In this document: piece after piece, positions 47,851 to 57,560 of the stretch | Layout of the letters: each line of letters opens with the position of its first letter | Position numbering within the stretch: position 1 is the first letter of the stretch | Origin: Ramlibacter sp. WS9 | GTDB lineage: Bacteria > Pseudomonadota > Gammaproteobacteria > Burkholderiales > Burkholderiaceae_C | DNA: 64,000 nt | Assembly: GCF_003797765.1 (NCBI RefSeq) | Contig: NZ_RKMB01000013.1 | Coordinates: 1-64,000, forward strand | Direction of reading: 5' to 3' | Translations under genes and position numbers: made by a program | Notes under the pieces: model-generated | The model's database searches: none | Told to the model about the DNA's origin: nothing | Seen by the model: the letters and a program-made list of their open reading frames with translations, nothing else

Positions 47851-47920
47851 TGACCGCCCGGCCGCCCGTAGGGCACTGACGCCCCCTCGGGGGGCAGCGA
47901 ATAAAATGAGCGTGGGGGTT
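47851..47920. repeat. Palindromic repeat between hscB and hscA
   Basis: GCCC-GTA-GGGC (47864-47874) is followed by a strong hairpin GCCCCC-TCG-GGGGGC (47881-47895) and then AGCGAATAAAATGAGCGTGGGGG. This arrangement resembles an intergenic repeat that I recall as common in Comamonadaceae genomes (memory, not checked). It separates hscB from hscA within the operon. Confidence 0.6.
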
Positions 47921-47929
47921 TCATACGTT

Positions 47930-48448
47930 CTATTGTCCCAGCTGCTCGACGCGATTCTCGACATCGCGGCCAAAGCGCTCAATGAACATAAGGGCTCTGA
48001 CCTGCTGGGCCGCGCCTCTTGCATCGGCCTGGTCGTCGAGCATCCGCGCGATCCGCTGGAGGGTGTCGCTGCGTGCCCGGTCGAGTTCGCCCTCCAGGAC
48101 GTCGAGGTCCGCCATGCTGCGTGCTTCGTCCAGCTCTTCGCGCCATTCCATCTGCTCGACCAAAAAATCAGCCGGCATCGTCGTGTTGTTCTCGGCGTCG
48201 ATGGGACAGCCGCGCAGCTCGCACAGATAGGCGGCGCGCTTCTGCGGGTCCTTCAGGCGTTGATACGCCTCATTGATACGGACGGACCACTGCAGCGCGA
48301 CACGCTGGGCGGCATGCCCTTGCGCGGCGAACTTGTCGGGATGTGCTTCACGCTGCAGGTCCTTCCAGCGCGCATCGATGGCGGCCCGGTCCTGCGCGAA
48401 CTGCTCGGGCAGGCCGAACAGCTCGAAGTCGCTCGATTGAAGATTCAC
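47930..48448 (-). CDS. hscB: Fe-S assembly co-chaperone HscB
   Basis: J-domain co-chaperone of 172 aa that delivers IscU to HscA. The J domain (about residues 1-75) carries the HPD motif in REAHPDKFA; the C-terminal three-helix domain binds IscU. Its ATG overlaps the iscA stop by 4 nt. Confidence 0.94.
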   Translation of the reverse strand: MNLQSSDFELFGLPEQFAQDRAAIDARWKDLQREAHPDKFAAQGHAAQRVALQWSVRINEAYQRLKDPQKRAAYLCELRGCPIDAENNTTMPADFLVEQMEWREELDEARSMADLDVLEGELDRARSDTLQRIARMLDDQADARGAAQQVRALMFIERFGRDVENRVEQLGQ

Positions 48449-48768
48449 ACTCTGAAAGATTCCCCGCAGCCGCAGCGATCGCGCTCGTTGGGGTTGTTGA
48501 ACTTGAAGCCTTCATTGAGGCCTTCGCGCACGAAGTCGAGTTGTGTGCCGTCGATATAGGCCAGGCTCTTGGGGTCGATCAGCACCTTGACGCCGTGGTC
48601 TTCGAACACGACGTCCTCGGGCGCGATCTCATCCACATACTCGAGCTTGTAGGCAAGGCCCGAGCAGCCTGTCGTCTTCACGCCCAGCCGTACGCCCACG
48701 CCTTTTCCGCGTTTGCCGAGGTATCGGGTGACGTGGCGTGCTGCTGCTTCTGTCAGAGAGATGCTCAT
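48445..48768 (-). CDS. iscA: Fe-S assembly A-type carrier IscA
   Basis: A-type scaffold/carrier of 107 aa with the three conserved cysteines: one in TTGCSGLAY and two in the C-terminal CGCGESF. It accepts and transfers Fe-S clusters. It is 13 nt after iscU and overlaps hscB (ATGA). Confidence 0.95.
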   Translation of the reverse strand: MSISLTEAAARHVTRYLGKRGKGVGVRLGVKTTGCSGLAYKLEYVDEIAPEDVVFEDHGVKVLIDPKSLAYIDGTQLDFVREGLNEGFKFNNPNERDRCGCGESFRV

Positions 48769-48781
48769 TGCTACCGGACGA

Positions 48782-49168
48782 TCAGTGCGTGTGTTTTTTC
48801 TTGTAGTCTTCCACCGCCGCCTTGATGGCGTCTTCGGCCAGGATGGAGCAGTGGATCTTGACCGGCGGCAGCGCCAGTTCTTCGGCGATCTGGCTGTTCT
48901 TCAGCGCAGCGGCCTCGTCGAGCGTCTTGCCCTTGACCCATTCGGTCACGAGCGAGCTGGACGCGATGGCCGAGCCGCAGCCATAGGTCTTGAAACGCGC
49001 GTCTTCGATGACGCCGGTTTGCGGGTTCACCTTGATCTGCAGCTTCATCACATCGCCGCAGGCGGGTGCACCCACCATGCCGGTGCCGACGCTTTCGTCG
49101 CCCTTGTCGAACGAGCCGACGTTGCGCGGGTTTTCGTAGTGGTCAACGACTTTTTCAGAATAGGCCAT
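48782..49168 (-). CDS. iscU: Fe-S cluster scaffold IscU
   Basis: Scaffold of 128 aa on which clusters are built. Cysteines in [10 protein letters not shown] (Cys37), [13 protein letters not shown] and [11 protein letters not shown] are the ligands; LPPVKIHCS is the HscA-recognition motif (LPPVK). The ATG at 49168 is preferred; the extra 23 codons upstream do not belong to the family. Confidence 0.96.
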   Translation of the reverse strand: MAYSEKVVDHYENPRNVGSFDKGDESVGTGMVGAPACGDVMKLQIKVNPQTGVIEDARFKTYGCGSAIASSSLVTEWVKGKTLDEAAALKNSQIAEELALPPVKIHCSILAEDAIKAAVEDYKKKHTH

Positions 49169-49196
49169 TTCGGGTACCTCGTAAATCTCTAATGCT

Positions 49197-50411
49197 TCAA
49201 TGAGCGGACCATTGGATGGTCGAGATGTCGACTCCATCCTGGTACATCTCCCACAGCGGACTCAGCTCGCGCAGACGGGCCACATTCTGCTTGATGGTGG
49301 AGATGGCGTAATCGATTTCTTCCTCGGTCGTGAAGCGGCCGATGGTCATGCGCAGGCTACTGTGCGCAAGCTCGTCGCTGCGGCCCAGGGCGCGCAGCAC
49401 ATAGCTCGGTTCGAGCGACGCCGATGTGCAGGCTGAGCCGGACGACACCGCCAGCCCCTTGATGCCCATGATCAGCGATTCGCCCTCGACGAAGTTGAAG
49501 CTCATGTTCAGGTTCTGCGGCACCCGCTTTTCCAGGTTGCCGTTGATGAACACCTGCTCGATGTCCTTCAGGCCGTCCAGCAGCCGCTGCTGCAGCGCAC
49601 GCGCCTTGGCGTTGCTTTCGGCCATCTCGGCCTTGGCGATGCGGAAGGCTTCGCCCATGCCGACGATCTGGTGCGTGGGCAGCGTGCCGGAACGCATGCC
49701 GCGTTCGTGCCCGCCGCCGTGGATTTGCGCTTCGAGCCGCACGCGCGGCTTGCGCCGCACGTACAGCGCGCCAATGCCCTTGGGGCCATAGGTCTTGTGC
49801 GCCGTCATGCTCATCAGATCGATGGGCAGCGTCGCCATGTCGATCTCGACGCGGCCCGTGGCCTGCGCGCCGTCGACGTGGAACAGGATGCCCTTCTCGC
49901 GGCACATCGCGCCGATGGCCGGGATGTCCTGGATGACGCCGATCTCGTTGTTGACGAACAGCACGCTGACCAGGATGGTGTCGGGGCGCAGGGCCGCCTT
50001 CAGTTTTTCCAGGTCAACCAGGCCGTCTTCCTGGACGTCCATGTAGGTGACCTCGAAGCCTTGCCGCTCGAGCTCACGCATGGTGTCGAGCACCGCCTTG
50101 TGCTCGGTCTTGAGCGTGATGAGGTGCTTGCCGCGTGTCTTGTAGAACTGCGCCGCGCCCTTGAGGGCCAGGTTGATGGACTCGGTCGCGCCGCTGGTCC
50201 ACACGATCTCGCGCGGGTCCGCGCCGATCATGTCGGCCACCTGGCCGCGCGCATTTTCAACGGCCTGTTCCGCTTCCCAGCCCCAGGCGTGGCTGCGGGA
50301 TGACGGATTGCCGAAATGCTCGCGCAGCCAGGGGATCATCGCGTCGACGACGCGCGGATCCACCGGCGTGGTGGCGGCGTAATCCATGTAGATCGGGAAA
50401 TGCGGGGTCAT
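49197..50411 (-). CDS. iscS: Cysteine desulfurase IscS
   Basis: PLP enzyme of 404 aa that provides sulfur for Fe-S clusters and tRNA thiolation. The PLP Lys is in [13 protein letters not shown], and the catalytic mobile-loop Cys in [11 protein letters not shown] use the ATG at 50411 ([18 protein letters not shown]), which gives the E. coli IscS length; an ATG two codons upstream is also possible. Confidence 0.95.
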   Translation of the reverse strand: MTPHFPIYMDYAATTPVDPRVVDAMIPWLREHFGNPSSRSHAWGWEAEQAVENARGQVADMIGADPREIVWTSGATESINLALKGAAQFYKTRGKHLITLKTEHKAVLDTMRELERQGFEVTYMDVQEDGLVDLEKLKAALRPDTILVSVLFVNNEIGVIQDIPAIGAMCREKGILFHVDGAQATGRVEIDMATLPIDLMSMTAHKTYGPKGIGALYVRRKPRVRLEAQIHGGGHERGMRSGTLPTHQIVGMGEAFRIAKAEMAESNAKARALQQRLLDGLKDIEQVFINGNLEKRVPQNLNMSFNFVEGESLIMGIKGLAVSSGSACTSASLEPSYVLRALGRSDELAHSSLRMTIGRFTTEEEIDYAISTIKQNVARLRELSPLWEMYQDGVDISTIQWSAH

Positions 50412-50486
50412 GTCCATGGTGCAAGTAAACAATGAAGCTTCAGGAAACCCGGACCGCCCACGATGCACGCAAGCGGTTCACGGAAC

Positions 50487-51023
50487 TCAGGACTTGGCGT
50501 ACGAGTTGCCCAGCGCGAACACCGAATTCGGTGCGTTGACGCGGATCGGCTTGACCACCGGCTGGCTCGAGATGGCGCGCTTGACCGCCGGCTTGTCCTC
50601 GATCTGCATGCCCTTGGCCAGTTGGTCATCGACCAGCTTTTGCAGCGTGACGGAGTCCAGGAACTCCACCATGCGCTGGTTCAGTGCCGCCCACAACTCG
50701 TGCGTCATGCAGCGGCCGCCGTCGCCCTGGCAATTTTCTTTGCCGCCGCACTGGGTGGCGTCGATCGGCTCGTCCACCGAGACGATGATGTCCGCCACGG
50801 TGATCTCGGTGGCCTTGCGGCCCAAGGTGTAGCCGCCGCCCGGGCCGCGGGTGGACTCCACCAGCTCATGCCGGCGCAGTTTCCCGAACAGCTGTTCGAG
50901 GTACGAAAGCGAAATCTGCTGACGCTGGCTGATCGCCGCCAACGTGACGGGACCATTGTTCTGGCGCAGAGCCAAATCAATCATCGCGGTGACCGCAAAG
51001 CGGCCTTTGGTCGTGAGTCGCAT
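50487..51023 (-). CDS. iscR: Fe-S responsive regulator IscR
   Basis: Rrf2-family regulator of 178 aa that carries a 2Fe-2S cluster and represses the isc operon when clusters are sufficient. The winged-helix domain starts [19 protein letters not shown] with the DNA-binding [17 protein letters not shown], and the cluster ligands are three Cys spaced CX5CX5C in [14 protein letters not shown]. It heads the iscRSUA-hscBA-fdx cluster. Confidence 0.96.
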   Translation of the reverse strand: MRLTTKGRFAVTAMIDLALRQNNGPVTLAAISQRQQISLSYLEQLFGKLRRHELVESTRGPGGGYTLGRKATEITVADIIVSVDEPIDATQCGGKENCQGDGGRCMTHELWAALNQRMVEFLDSVTLQKLVDDQLAKGMQIEDKPAVKRAISSQPVVKPIRVNAPNSVFALGNSYAKS

Positions 51024-51174
51024 GGCAAGCTCCTTAATGCTTGGCTACCTTCAATCCACTTCCGGGGCGTGCCCCGAAGCCCTTCCCTGCCCATTTCTCG
51101 GCTTCCTACCGCCCCACCGACGAGCTAACTCATTGATGACTAAGGGTTTCTCTGGAGTTGTTGTTGAGTGTTTC

Positions 51175-51188
51175 CGTCAAGTATAGCA
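51175..51188 (-). promoter_or_regulatory. Putative iscR promoter with overlapping IscR half-site
   Basis: On the minus strand TGCTATACT (51180-51188) is an extended -10. It overlaps ATACTTGAC (51176-51184), which matches the first half of the E. coli type 1 IscR motif (ATASYYGAC). The second half is poorly conserved. A leader of about 150 nt would separate it from the iscR ATG. The gap 51024-51230 otherwise shows nothing. Confidence 0.45.
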
Positions 51189-51230
51189 GAACCCCACCGG
51201 ATCGCTCGGGTACTCCGGGCATTCGGCCTA

Positions 51231-51719
51231 TCAGCCCCGCTGCAGCGCGGCCTGGATATGGATCAGCAGGCCGCTGCACGCCACTTCGATGTGATCGAGC
51301 ACGCTTTCGAAGCCGTCATGGCCGCCGCAATACGGGTCAGCCACCACATCTGAGATGCCCGGCGGGGCGAATTCCATCAGGCGCTTGAGCTTGTGCAGAT
51401 GCTGGGCCGGACACAGCTCGCGCAGTTCTTCCAGGTTCTGCCAGTCCATGGCCAGGACCAGGTCGAATTTCTCAAAATCGCGCGGGCTGACCTGCCGAGC
51501 CCGCTGGTTCGACAGGTCGTAGCCGCGTTTGAGCGCGTGCTTCTGGCTGCGCCCGTCCGGCGGAGACCCCACGTGATAGTCCAGCGTGCCGGCCGAGTCG
51601 ATGTGTACCTGGTCTTCCAGGCCGGCTTCGCGGACGAGGTGGCGCAGAACGCCCTCCGCCGTCGGGCTGCGGCAAATGTTTCCCATGCAGGCCATCAAGA
51701 CCGAATACTTGATCGCCAT
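51231..51719 (-). CDS. Low-molecular-weight protein tyrosine phosphatase
   Basis: A 162-aa LMW-PTP. The P-loop CX5RS is CMGNICRS (Cys11, Arg17) and the acid Asp is in VVADPYCGG. It could dephosphorylate tyrosine kinases or small molecules; the target is unknown. It lies 4 nt after uvrB, so the two are probably cotranscribed. Confidence 0.93.
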   Translation of the reverse strand: MAIKYSVLMACMGNICRSPTAEGVLRHLVREAGLEDQVHIDSAGTLDYHVGSPPDGRSQKHALKRGYDLSNQRARQVSPRDFEKFDLVLAMDWQNLEELRELCPAQHLHKLKRLMEFAPPGISDVVADPYCGGHDGFESVLDHIEVACSGLLIHIQAALQRG

Positions 51720-51723
51720 CGCA

Positions 51724-53826
51724 TCACCCCTTGGCGCCGGCCTGGATCGGAATCACGTTGTCGTGCACCACCGCACCGAAAGCCTGCTCCTTCAACACCA
51801 CCAACTGGTCGCGCACCCGCGCCGCCTTCTCGAACTCCAGGTTGCGCGCGTGCTCCAGCATCTGCTTTTCGAGCCGCTTGATTTCCTTGGCGATGTCCTT
51901 TTCGGACATGTCCTCCACCATCGCGCGCTGCAGTTCCTGCTTTTCCATTTCGCGGCCGGTTTTGGCGCTGTAGACGCCGTCGATCAGGTCGCGCACTTCC
52001 TTCTTGATGCTGCGCGCGGTGATGCCGTGCTCGATGTTGTGAGCGAGCTGCTTGGCCCGGCGCCGCTCCGTCTCGCCGATGGCCTTCTTCATCGACTCGG
52101 TGATGCGGTCGGCGTACAGGATGGCCCTGCCGTTCAGGTTCCGCGCGGCGCGGCCGATGGTCTGGATCAGCGAGCGTTCGGCGCGCAGAAAGCCCTCCTT
52201 ATCGGCGTCGAGGATGGCCACCAGTGACACCTCGGGAATGTCCAGGCCTTCGCGCAGCAGGTTGATGCCCACCAGCACGTCGAAAGCGCCGAGCCGTAGG
52301 TCGCGCAGGATTTCCACCCGCTCGACGGTATCGATGTCGCTGTGCAGGTAGCGCACCTTGACGCCGTTGTCGGACAGGTAATCGGTGAGCTGCTCGGCCA
52401 TCCGCTTGGTCAGCGTGGTGATCAGTACCCGCTCGTTCTTTTCGACGCGGATGCGAATCTCCTGCAGAACGTCGTCCACCTGGTGCGTGGCGGGGCGCAC
52501 TTCCACTTCCGGGTCGACCAGGCCGGTGGGCCGGACAAGTTGCTCGACCACCTGGCCGGCATGGGTCTTCTCGTAGTCGGCTGGGGTGGCGGATACGAAG
52601 ACGACCTGGCGCATGCGCGCCTCGAATTCCTCGAACTTCAGCGGCCGGTTGTCCAGCGCCGAGGGGAGGCGAAAGCCGTACTCCACGAGCGTGAGCTTGC
52701 GCGCTCTGTCGCCGTTGTACATGGCGCCCAGTTGGCCGATCATCTGGTGGCTCTCGTCCAGGAACATCAGCGAGTCCTTGGGCAAATAGTCGGTCAACGT
52801 AGACGGCGGTGCGCCAGGAGGCGCGCCCGACAGGTGGCGCGTGTAGTTCTCGATGCCCTTGCAGTGGCCGATTTCGCTGAGCATCTCCAGGTCGAAGCGG
52901 GTGCGCTGCTCCAGGCGCTGGGCTTCGACCAGCTTGCCCGCGGACACGAACTCCTTCAGCCGGTCGGCCAGCTCGATCTTGATCGTCTCCACCGCCGACA
53001 TCACCTTTTCGCGCGGCGTCACGTAGTGGCTGGACGGGTAGACCGTGAAGCGCGGCACCTTCTGCCGGATGCGACCCGTGAGCGGGTCGAACAGCTGCAG
53101 CGATTCGATCTCGTCGTCGAACAACTCGACGCGGATGGCAAGCTCGCTGTGCTCCGCCGGGAAGATGTCAATGGTGTCGCCGCGCACCCGGAACGTGCCG
53201 CGCGAGAAGTCCTGCTCGTTGCGGTTGTACTGCATGCGGATCAGCTGGCTGATGATGTCGCGCTGCCCGATCTTGTCGCCCACCCGCGTGATGAACCGCA
53301 TCTGCGTGTAGTCTTCCGGCGCACCGATGCCGTAGATCGCGCTCACCGTGGCGACGATCACCGTGTCGCGCCGCTCCAGCACGCTCTTGGTCGCCGAAAG
53401 CCGCATCTGCTCGATGTGCTCGTTGATCGAGCTGTCTTTCTCGATGAACAGGTCGCGCTGCGGCACATACGCTTCGGGCTGGTAGTAGTCGTAGTAGCTG
53501 ACGAAGTACTCCACGGCGTTCTTGGGGAAGAACTCGCGGAACTCGCTGTACAGCTGGGCTGCCAGTGTCTTGTTGGGCGCGAAAACGATGGCCGGCCTAC
53601 CGAGCCGCGCGATGACGTTGGCCATGGTGAACGTCTTGCCCGAGCCCGTGACGCCCAGCAAGGTCTGGAAAACCTCGCCGTCCCGGACACCTTCAACCAG
53701 CTTGTCGATGGCGGCGGGCTGGTCGCCCGCGGGTGGATAGGGCTGGAACAGCTCGAACGGCGAATCGGGAAAGCTGATGAATTCGCCGGGCTTGCTTTCC
53801 GGTATGACTTCAGAGACTTCTGGCAT
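51724..53826 (-). CDS. uvrB: Excinuclease ABC subunit B
   Basis: UvrB helicase-like damage verification subunit of nucleotide excision repair, 700 aa. Walker [14 protein letters not shown], the beta-hairpin region [15 protein letters not shown], helicase motif [19 protein letters not shown] and a C-terminal UvrB/UvrC domain ([20 protein letters not shown]) are visible. The ATG at 53826 is divergent from tyrB. Confidence 0.97.
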   Translation of the reverse strand: MPEVSEVIPESKPGEFISFPDSPFELFQPYPPAGDQPAAIDKLVEGVRDGEVFQTLLGVTGSGKTFTMANVIARLGRPAIVFAPNKTLAAQLYSEFREFFPKNAVEYFVSYYDYYQPEAYVPQRDLFIEKDSSINEHIEQMRLSATKSVLERRDTVIVATVSAIYGIGAPEDYTQMRFITRVGDKIGQRDIISQLIRMQYNRNEQDFSRGTFRVRGDTIDIFPAEHSELAIRVELFDDEIESLQLFDPLTGRIRQKVPRFTVYPSSHYVTPREKVMSAVETIKIELADRLKEFVSAGKLVEAQRLEQRTRFDLEMLSEIGHCKGIENYTRHLSGAPPGAPPSTLTDYLPKDSLMFLDESHQMIGQLGAMYNGDRARKLTLVEYGFRLPSALDNRPLKFEEFEARMRQVVFVSATPADYEKTHAGQVVEQLVRPTGLVDPEVEVRPATHQVDDVLQEIRIRVEKNERVLITTLTKRMAEQLTDYLSDNGVKVRYLHSDIDTVERVEILRDLRLGAFDVLVGINLLREGLDIPEVSLVAILDADKEGFLRAERSLIQTIGRAARNLNGRAILYADRITESMKKAIGETERRRAKQLAHNIEHGITARSIKKEVRDLIDGVYSAKTGREMEKQELQRAMVEDMSEKDIAKEIKRLEKQMLEHARNLEFEKAARVRDQLVVLKEQAFGAVVHDNVIPIQAGAKG

Positions 53827-53960
53827 GGACCTTGTCGGGGGAAACCCGGAGTAACGGCTTAAAATGGGAGCAACCGGACAGCGTACCGCAACCCCGGCCG
53901 ACCGTGCGCTTGCACACGGTTACCCGCCCCAAGCTACTGACAAACTTCCCGAGGAACTCC

Positions 53961-55157
53961 ATGTCTTTGTTCACCGCCGTCGAAATGGCCCCGCGCGACC
54001 CGATCCTGGGCCTCAACGAGCAATTCAACGCCGACACCAATCCCCACAAGGTCAACCTCGGCGTCGGCGTGTACTACGACGACAACGGCAAGCTGCCCCT
54101 GCTGGAGTGCGTCCAGGCCGCGGAAAAGCAGATGATGGAAGACCCGAAGGCCCGGGGCTACCTGCCCATCGACGGCATCGCCGCATACGACTCCGCCGTC
54201 AAGAACCTGGTATTTGGGGCCGAAAGCGACCCGGTCAAGTCCGGCCGCGTGGCCACCGTCCAAGCCCTGGGCGGCACCGGCGGCCTGAAGATCGGTGCGG
54301 ACTTCCTGAAACGGCTCAACCCCAACGCCAAGGTGCTGATCAGCGACCCGAGCTGGGAAAACCACCGCGCCCTGTTTGCCCAGGCCGGCTTCACGGTCGA
54401 GAGCTACCCGTACTACAACGCCGCCAAGCGCGGCATCGACTTCGACGGCATGCTGACGGCGCTGAACGTCGCGCCCGAAGGCACCGTGGTCGTCCTGCAC
54501 GCCTGCTGCCATAACCCCACCGGCTACGACATCACGGCCGAGCAGTGGGACCAGGTGATCGCCGCCGTCAAGGCCCGCAAGCTGGTGCCCTTCCTCGACA
54601 TGGCCTACCAGGGCTTCGGCTACGGCATCGCCGAAGACGGCGCCGTGATCGCCAAGTTCGTGGCTTCGGGCCAGAACTTCTTCGTGTCCACCTCGTTCTC
54701 CAAGAGCTTCAGCCTGTACGGCGAGCGTGTCGGCGCCCTTTCCGTGCTGTGCCAGGACAAGGAAGAAGCCGGCCGCGTGCTGTCGCAGCTCAAGATCATG
54801 ATCCGCACCAACTACAGCAACCCGCCTATCCACGGCGGCATGGTCTGCGCCATGGTGCTGAACACGCCGGAACTGCGCGCGCTGTGGGAGAAGGAGCTGG
54901 CCGACATGCGCACGCGCATCAAGCAGATGCGCGTGGCCCTGGTCGAAAAACTCAAGGGCGCGGGCGTGAAGCAGGACATGAGCTTCATCACCCAGCAGAT
55001 CGGCATGTTCAGCTACTCGGGCCTCACCAAGGACCAGATGGTGCGCCTGCGCAACGAGTTCGGCGTCTACGGCACCGACACCGGCCGCATGTGCGTGGCC
55101 GCGCTGAACAGCAAGAACATCGACTACGTCTGCGCGTCGATCGCGAAGGTGCTCTAG
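53961..55157 (+). CDS. tyrB: Aromatic/aspartate aminotransferase (class I)
   Basis: PLP-dependent aminotransferase of 398 aa in the AspC/TyrB subfamily. The PLP Lys is in TSFSKSFSLYGERVGAL, with NPHKVNLGVGVYYDDNG near the N terminus and HACCHNPTGYDI mid-protein. Sequence alone does not separate aromatic from aspartate preference. The ATG at 53961 is preceded by GAGGA; the 43 codons upstream are discarded. Its TAG stop shares CTAG with the stop of the convergent dioxygenase. Confidence 0.92.
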   Translation: MSLFTAVEMAPRDPILGLNEQFNADTNPHKVNLGVGVYYDDNGKLPLLECVQAAEKQMMEDPKARGYLPIDGIAAYDSAVKNLVFGAESDPVKSGRVATVQALGGTGGLKIGADFLKRLNPNAKVLISDPSWENHRALFAQAGFTVESYPYYNAAKRGIDFDGMLTALNVAPEGTVVVLHACCHNPTGYDITAEQWDQVIAAVKARKLVPFLDMAYQGFGYGIAEDGAVIAKFVASGQNFFVSTSFSKSFSLYGERVGALSVLCQDKEEAGRVLSQLKIMIRTNYSNPPIHGGMVCAMVLNTPELRALWEKELADMRTRIKQMRVALVEKLKGAGVKQDMSFITQQIGMFSYSGLTKDQMVRLRNEFGVYGTDTGRMCVAALNSKNIDYVCASIAKVL

Positions 55158-56059
55158 CCCCAGACCGCCGACCGCATCGAGATCGACGCCGACTGGTAGT
55201 TGGTGTTGAAGAAGCGCAGCGGCTCTTTGGGGTCCACGGCGCCCGCCGCATACAGCAACGGCAGGTAGTGGTCGTAGGTCGGGTGGGCCAGTTGCGCCAC
55301 CTGGCCCAGCTTCTGGAAGTCGACCAGCCCGGCCAGATCGCCCTTTTCCATCTGGCCCGCGATCTTCGTGTCGAACTCGGTCGCCCAGTCGTAGGCCTGG
55401 TTCGACGCGACTCCGCGCCGCGTCGCGCGCAGGTTGTGGACGATGTTGCCGCTGCCCACGATCAGCACGCCGCGCTCGCGCAGCGCCTTCAGTTGCTGGC
55501 CGATCGCGAAATGCTCGGCCGGCGGGCGCGAATAGTCCATGCTCAGTTGGATCACCGGGATGTCTGCCTTGGGGAACATGGGCTTCAGCACCGACCAGGT
55601 GCCGTGGTCGAACCCCCATTCGCTGTTGTCCAGGCCGATCGGCGGCTGCGTGAAACCGCGGCTGATCTCCTGCGCCACCACCGGCGCGCCCGGCGCGGGA
55701 AATTGCTGGTCGAACAACTCCTGAGGGAATCCGCCGAAATCATGGATGGTCTTCGGCTTGTCCATCCCCGTCAGCCACCAGCCTCGGGTGATCCAGTGCG
55801 CGGATACGCACAGAATCAGTTGCGGCTGCGGCAGCCGCTTGCCGAATTCGGCGCCCAGGGCCTGCCAGCTGCGCCGGTATTCGTTGTCCTCGATGGCGTT
55901 CATGGGGCTGCCATGGCCCAGGAACAACACCGGCATCCGCGGCGACTTCTTCAGTTGCGTGAGTTGGCCCAGGGCCGCCGCATTCGTGCTTTCCGACATC
56001 AAATACCCTCCCGCCACGGCCAGTCCAGCCGCCGCACCCACCAGATCGCGTCGTCGCAT
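55154..56059 (-). CDS. ygiD: DODA-type extradiol dioxygenase (YgiD-like) with Tat-like leader
   Basis: A 301-aa protein of the LigB/4,5-DOPA dioxygenase family (YgiD). The metal-binding His are in FLGHGSPMNA and VSAHWITRG, and the later HNLRATRRG region fits the family. It has an N-terminal extension MRRRDLVGAAAGLAVAGG that looks like a twin-arginine export signal, unlike cytoplasmic E. coli YgiD. The gene shares the CTAG stop with tyrB. Substrate unknown; activity on catechols is the family expectation. Confidence 0.83.
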   Translation of the reverse strand: MRRRDLVGAAAGLAVAGGYLMSESTNAAALGQLTQLKKSPRMPVLFLGHGSPMNAIEDNEYRRSWQALGAEFGKRLPQPQLILCVSAHWITRGWWLTGMDKPKTIHDFGGFPQELFDQQFPAPGAPVVAQEISRGFTQPPIGLDNSEWGFDHGTWSVLKPMFPKADIPVIQLSMDYSRPPAEHFAIGQQLKALRERGVLIVGSGNIVHNLRATRRGVASNQAYDWATEFDTKIAGQMEKGDLAGLVDFQKLGQVAQLAHPTYDHYLPLLYAAGAVDPKEPLRFFNTNYQSASISMRSAVWG

Positions 56060-56160
56060 ATGAGAACGTTCATAGTTATAACGATAATCGGAGAAACTTA
56101 CACACCGTAAGTTCCCCTCACACATTGGTAGTTCTACGTCTAACCAGCCTTTGTTACTAA

Positions 56161-56174
56161 GTGCTATATTGCAC
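56161..56174 (+). promoter_or_regulatory. Palindrome upstream of phaZ
   Basis: GTGC and GCAC arms flank TATATT, which may serve as a -10, 21 nt before the phaZ ATG. A TGCACTGCAACA stretch follows. It could be a binding site for a PHA-responsive regulator such as PhaR, but I cannot confirm that. Confidence 0.3.
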
Positions 56175-56194
56175 TGCAACACGGACGGGACCAC

Positions 56195-57553
56195 ATGCTT
56201 TATCAGATCTACGAAACCCAGCGCTCCCTGATGGAGCCCTTTGCCGACTTTGCGCAGGCGGCTTCCAAGCTGTACAGCAATCCCCTGTCGCCCTTCGGCC
56301 AGAACCCGCTGGCGCAACGCGTCTCCGCCAGCTATGACCTGATGTACCGGCTGTGGAAGGACTACGAGAAGCCTGAATTCAACCTCACGCACCTCGACAT
56401 CGACGGCACCGAAATCGCCATCCACGAACGGGTGGAAGTCGACAAGCCCTTTTGCGACCTGCGCCGGTTCAAGCGCTTCACCGACGATCCCGCCACGCTG
56501 ACCAAGCTCAAGGGCCAGCCCGCCGTGCTCATCGTTGCGCCCCTGTCGGGCCACTATGCGACGCTGCTGCGCGATACGGTGCGCACCATGCTCAAAGACC
56601 ACAAGGTCTACATCACCGACTGGAAGAACGCGCGTACCGTCCCCCTCGATCAGGGCGAGTTCCACCTGGACGACTACGTCAACTACGTGCAGGAATTCAT
56701 CCGCCACCTGCAAGGCATCTACGGCAACTGCCACGTCATCAGCGTGTGCCAGCCCACGGTGCCGGTGCTGGCCGCCGTGTCGCTGATGGCCTCGCGCGGC
56801 GAAGTGACGCCGCTCACCATGACCATGATGGGTGGCCCGATCGACGCCCGCAAGTCGCCCACCGCCGTCAACAACCTGGCGATGAACAAGAGCTACGAGT
56901 GGTTCGAGAACAACGTGATCTACCGCGTTCCGTCCAGCTTCCCGGGTGCCGGCCGCCGGGTGTACCCGGGCTTCCTGCAGCACACCGGTTTCGTGGCGAT
57001 GAACCCCGACCGCCACGCGTCGAACCACTACGACTACTTCAAGAACCTCATCAAGGGCGACGACGCCAGCACCGAGGCGCACCGCAAGTTCTATGACGAG
57101 TACAACGCCGTGCTCGACATGGACGCGGACTACTACCTCGAGACCATCCGCGTGGTGTTCCAGGAGTTCGCGCTGGTCAACGGCACGTGGGACGTCATCA
57201 GCGAACAGGGCGACCTGGAGCGCGTGCGCCCGGAAGACATCAAGACCACCGCGCACTTCACCATCGAAGGCGAGTTGGACGACATTTCCGGCTCCGGCCA
57301 GACCGAAGCGGCACACGAGCTTTGCTTCAACGTGCCCAAGTCGCGCCAGAAGCACTTCGAGGTGAAGGGCGCCGGCCACTACGGCATCTTCAGCGGCCGC
57401 CGCTGGCGCGAGCTCGTGTACCCGCAGGTGCGCGACTTCATCAAGCAGTTCAGCGAAGGCCCGGTGCTTGCGGACAGCGGCAAGCGGTCGAGCGCCGCGG
57501 CCAAGCCCGTGACCGTGAAAAAGCCAGCAGGCCGCCAGCGAACGACGGCCTAG
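56195..57553 (+). CDS. phaZ: Intracellular polyhydroxyalkanoate depolymerase
   Basis: PhaZ1-type depolymerase of 452 aa that mobilises poly-3-hydroxybutyrate granules. The N terminus is MLYQIYETQRSLMEPFADFA, and the nucleophile is Cys185 in SVCQPTVPVLA rather than Ser, matching the Cys-type lipase box of Ralstonia PhaZ1. A basic Ala/Lys tail ends the protein. The rnfB GTG starts 7 nt after its stop. Confidence 0.94.
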   Translation: MLYQIYETQRSLMEPFADFAQAASKLYSNPLSPFGQNPLAQRVSASYDLMYRLWKDYEKPEFNLTHLDIDGTEIAIHERVEVDKPFCDLRRFKRFTDDPATLTKLKGQPAVLIVAPLSGHYATLLRDTVRTMLKDHKVYITDWKNARTVPLDQGEFHLDDYVNYVQEFIRHLQGIYGNCHVISVCQPTVPVLAAVSLMASRGEVTPLTMTMMGGPIDARKSPTAVNNLAMNKSYEWFENNVIYRVPSSFPGAGRRVYPGFLQHTGFVAMNPDRHASNHYDYFKNLIKGDDASTEAHRKFYDEYNAVLDMDADYYLETIRVVFQEFALVNGTWDVISEQGDLERVRPEDIKTTAHFTIEGELDDISGSGQTEAAHELCFNVPKSRQKHFEVKGAGHYGIFSGRRWRELVYPQVRDFIKQFSEGPVLADSGKRSSAAAKPVTVKKPAGRQRTTA

Positions 57554-57560
57554 TCTTATC

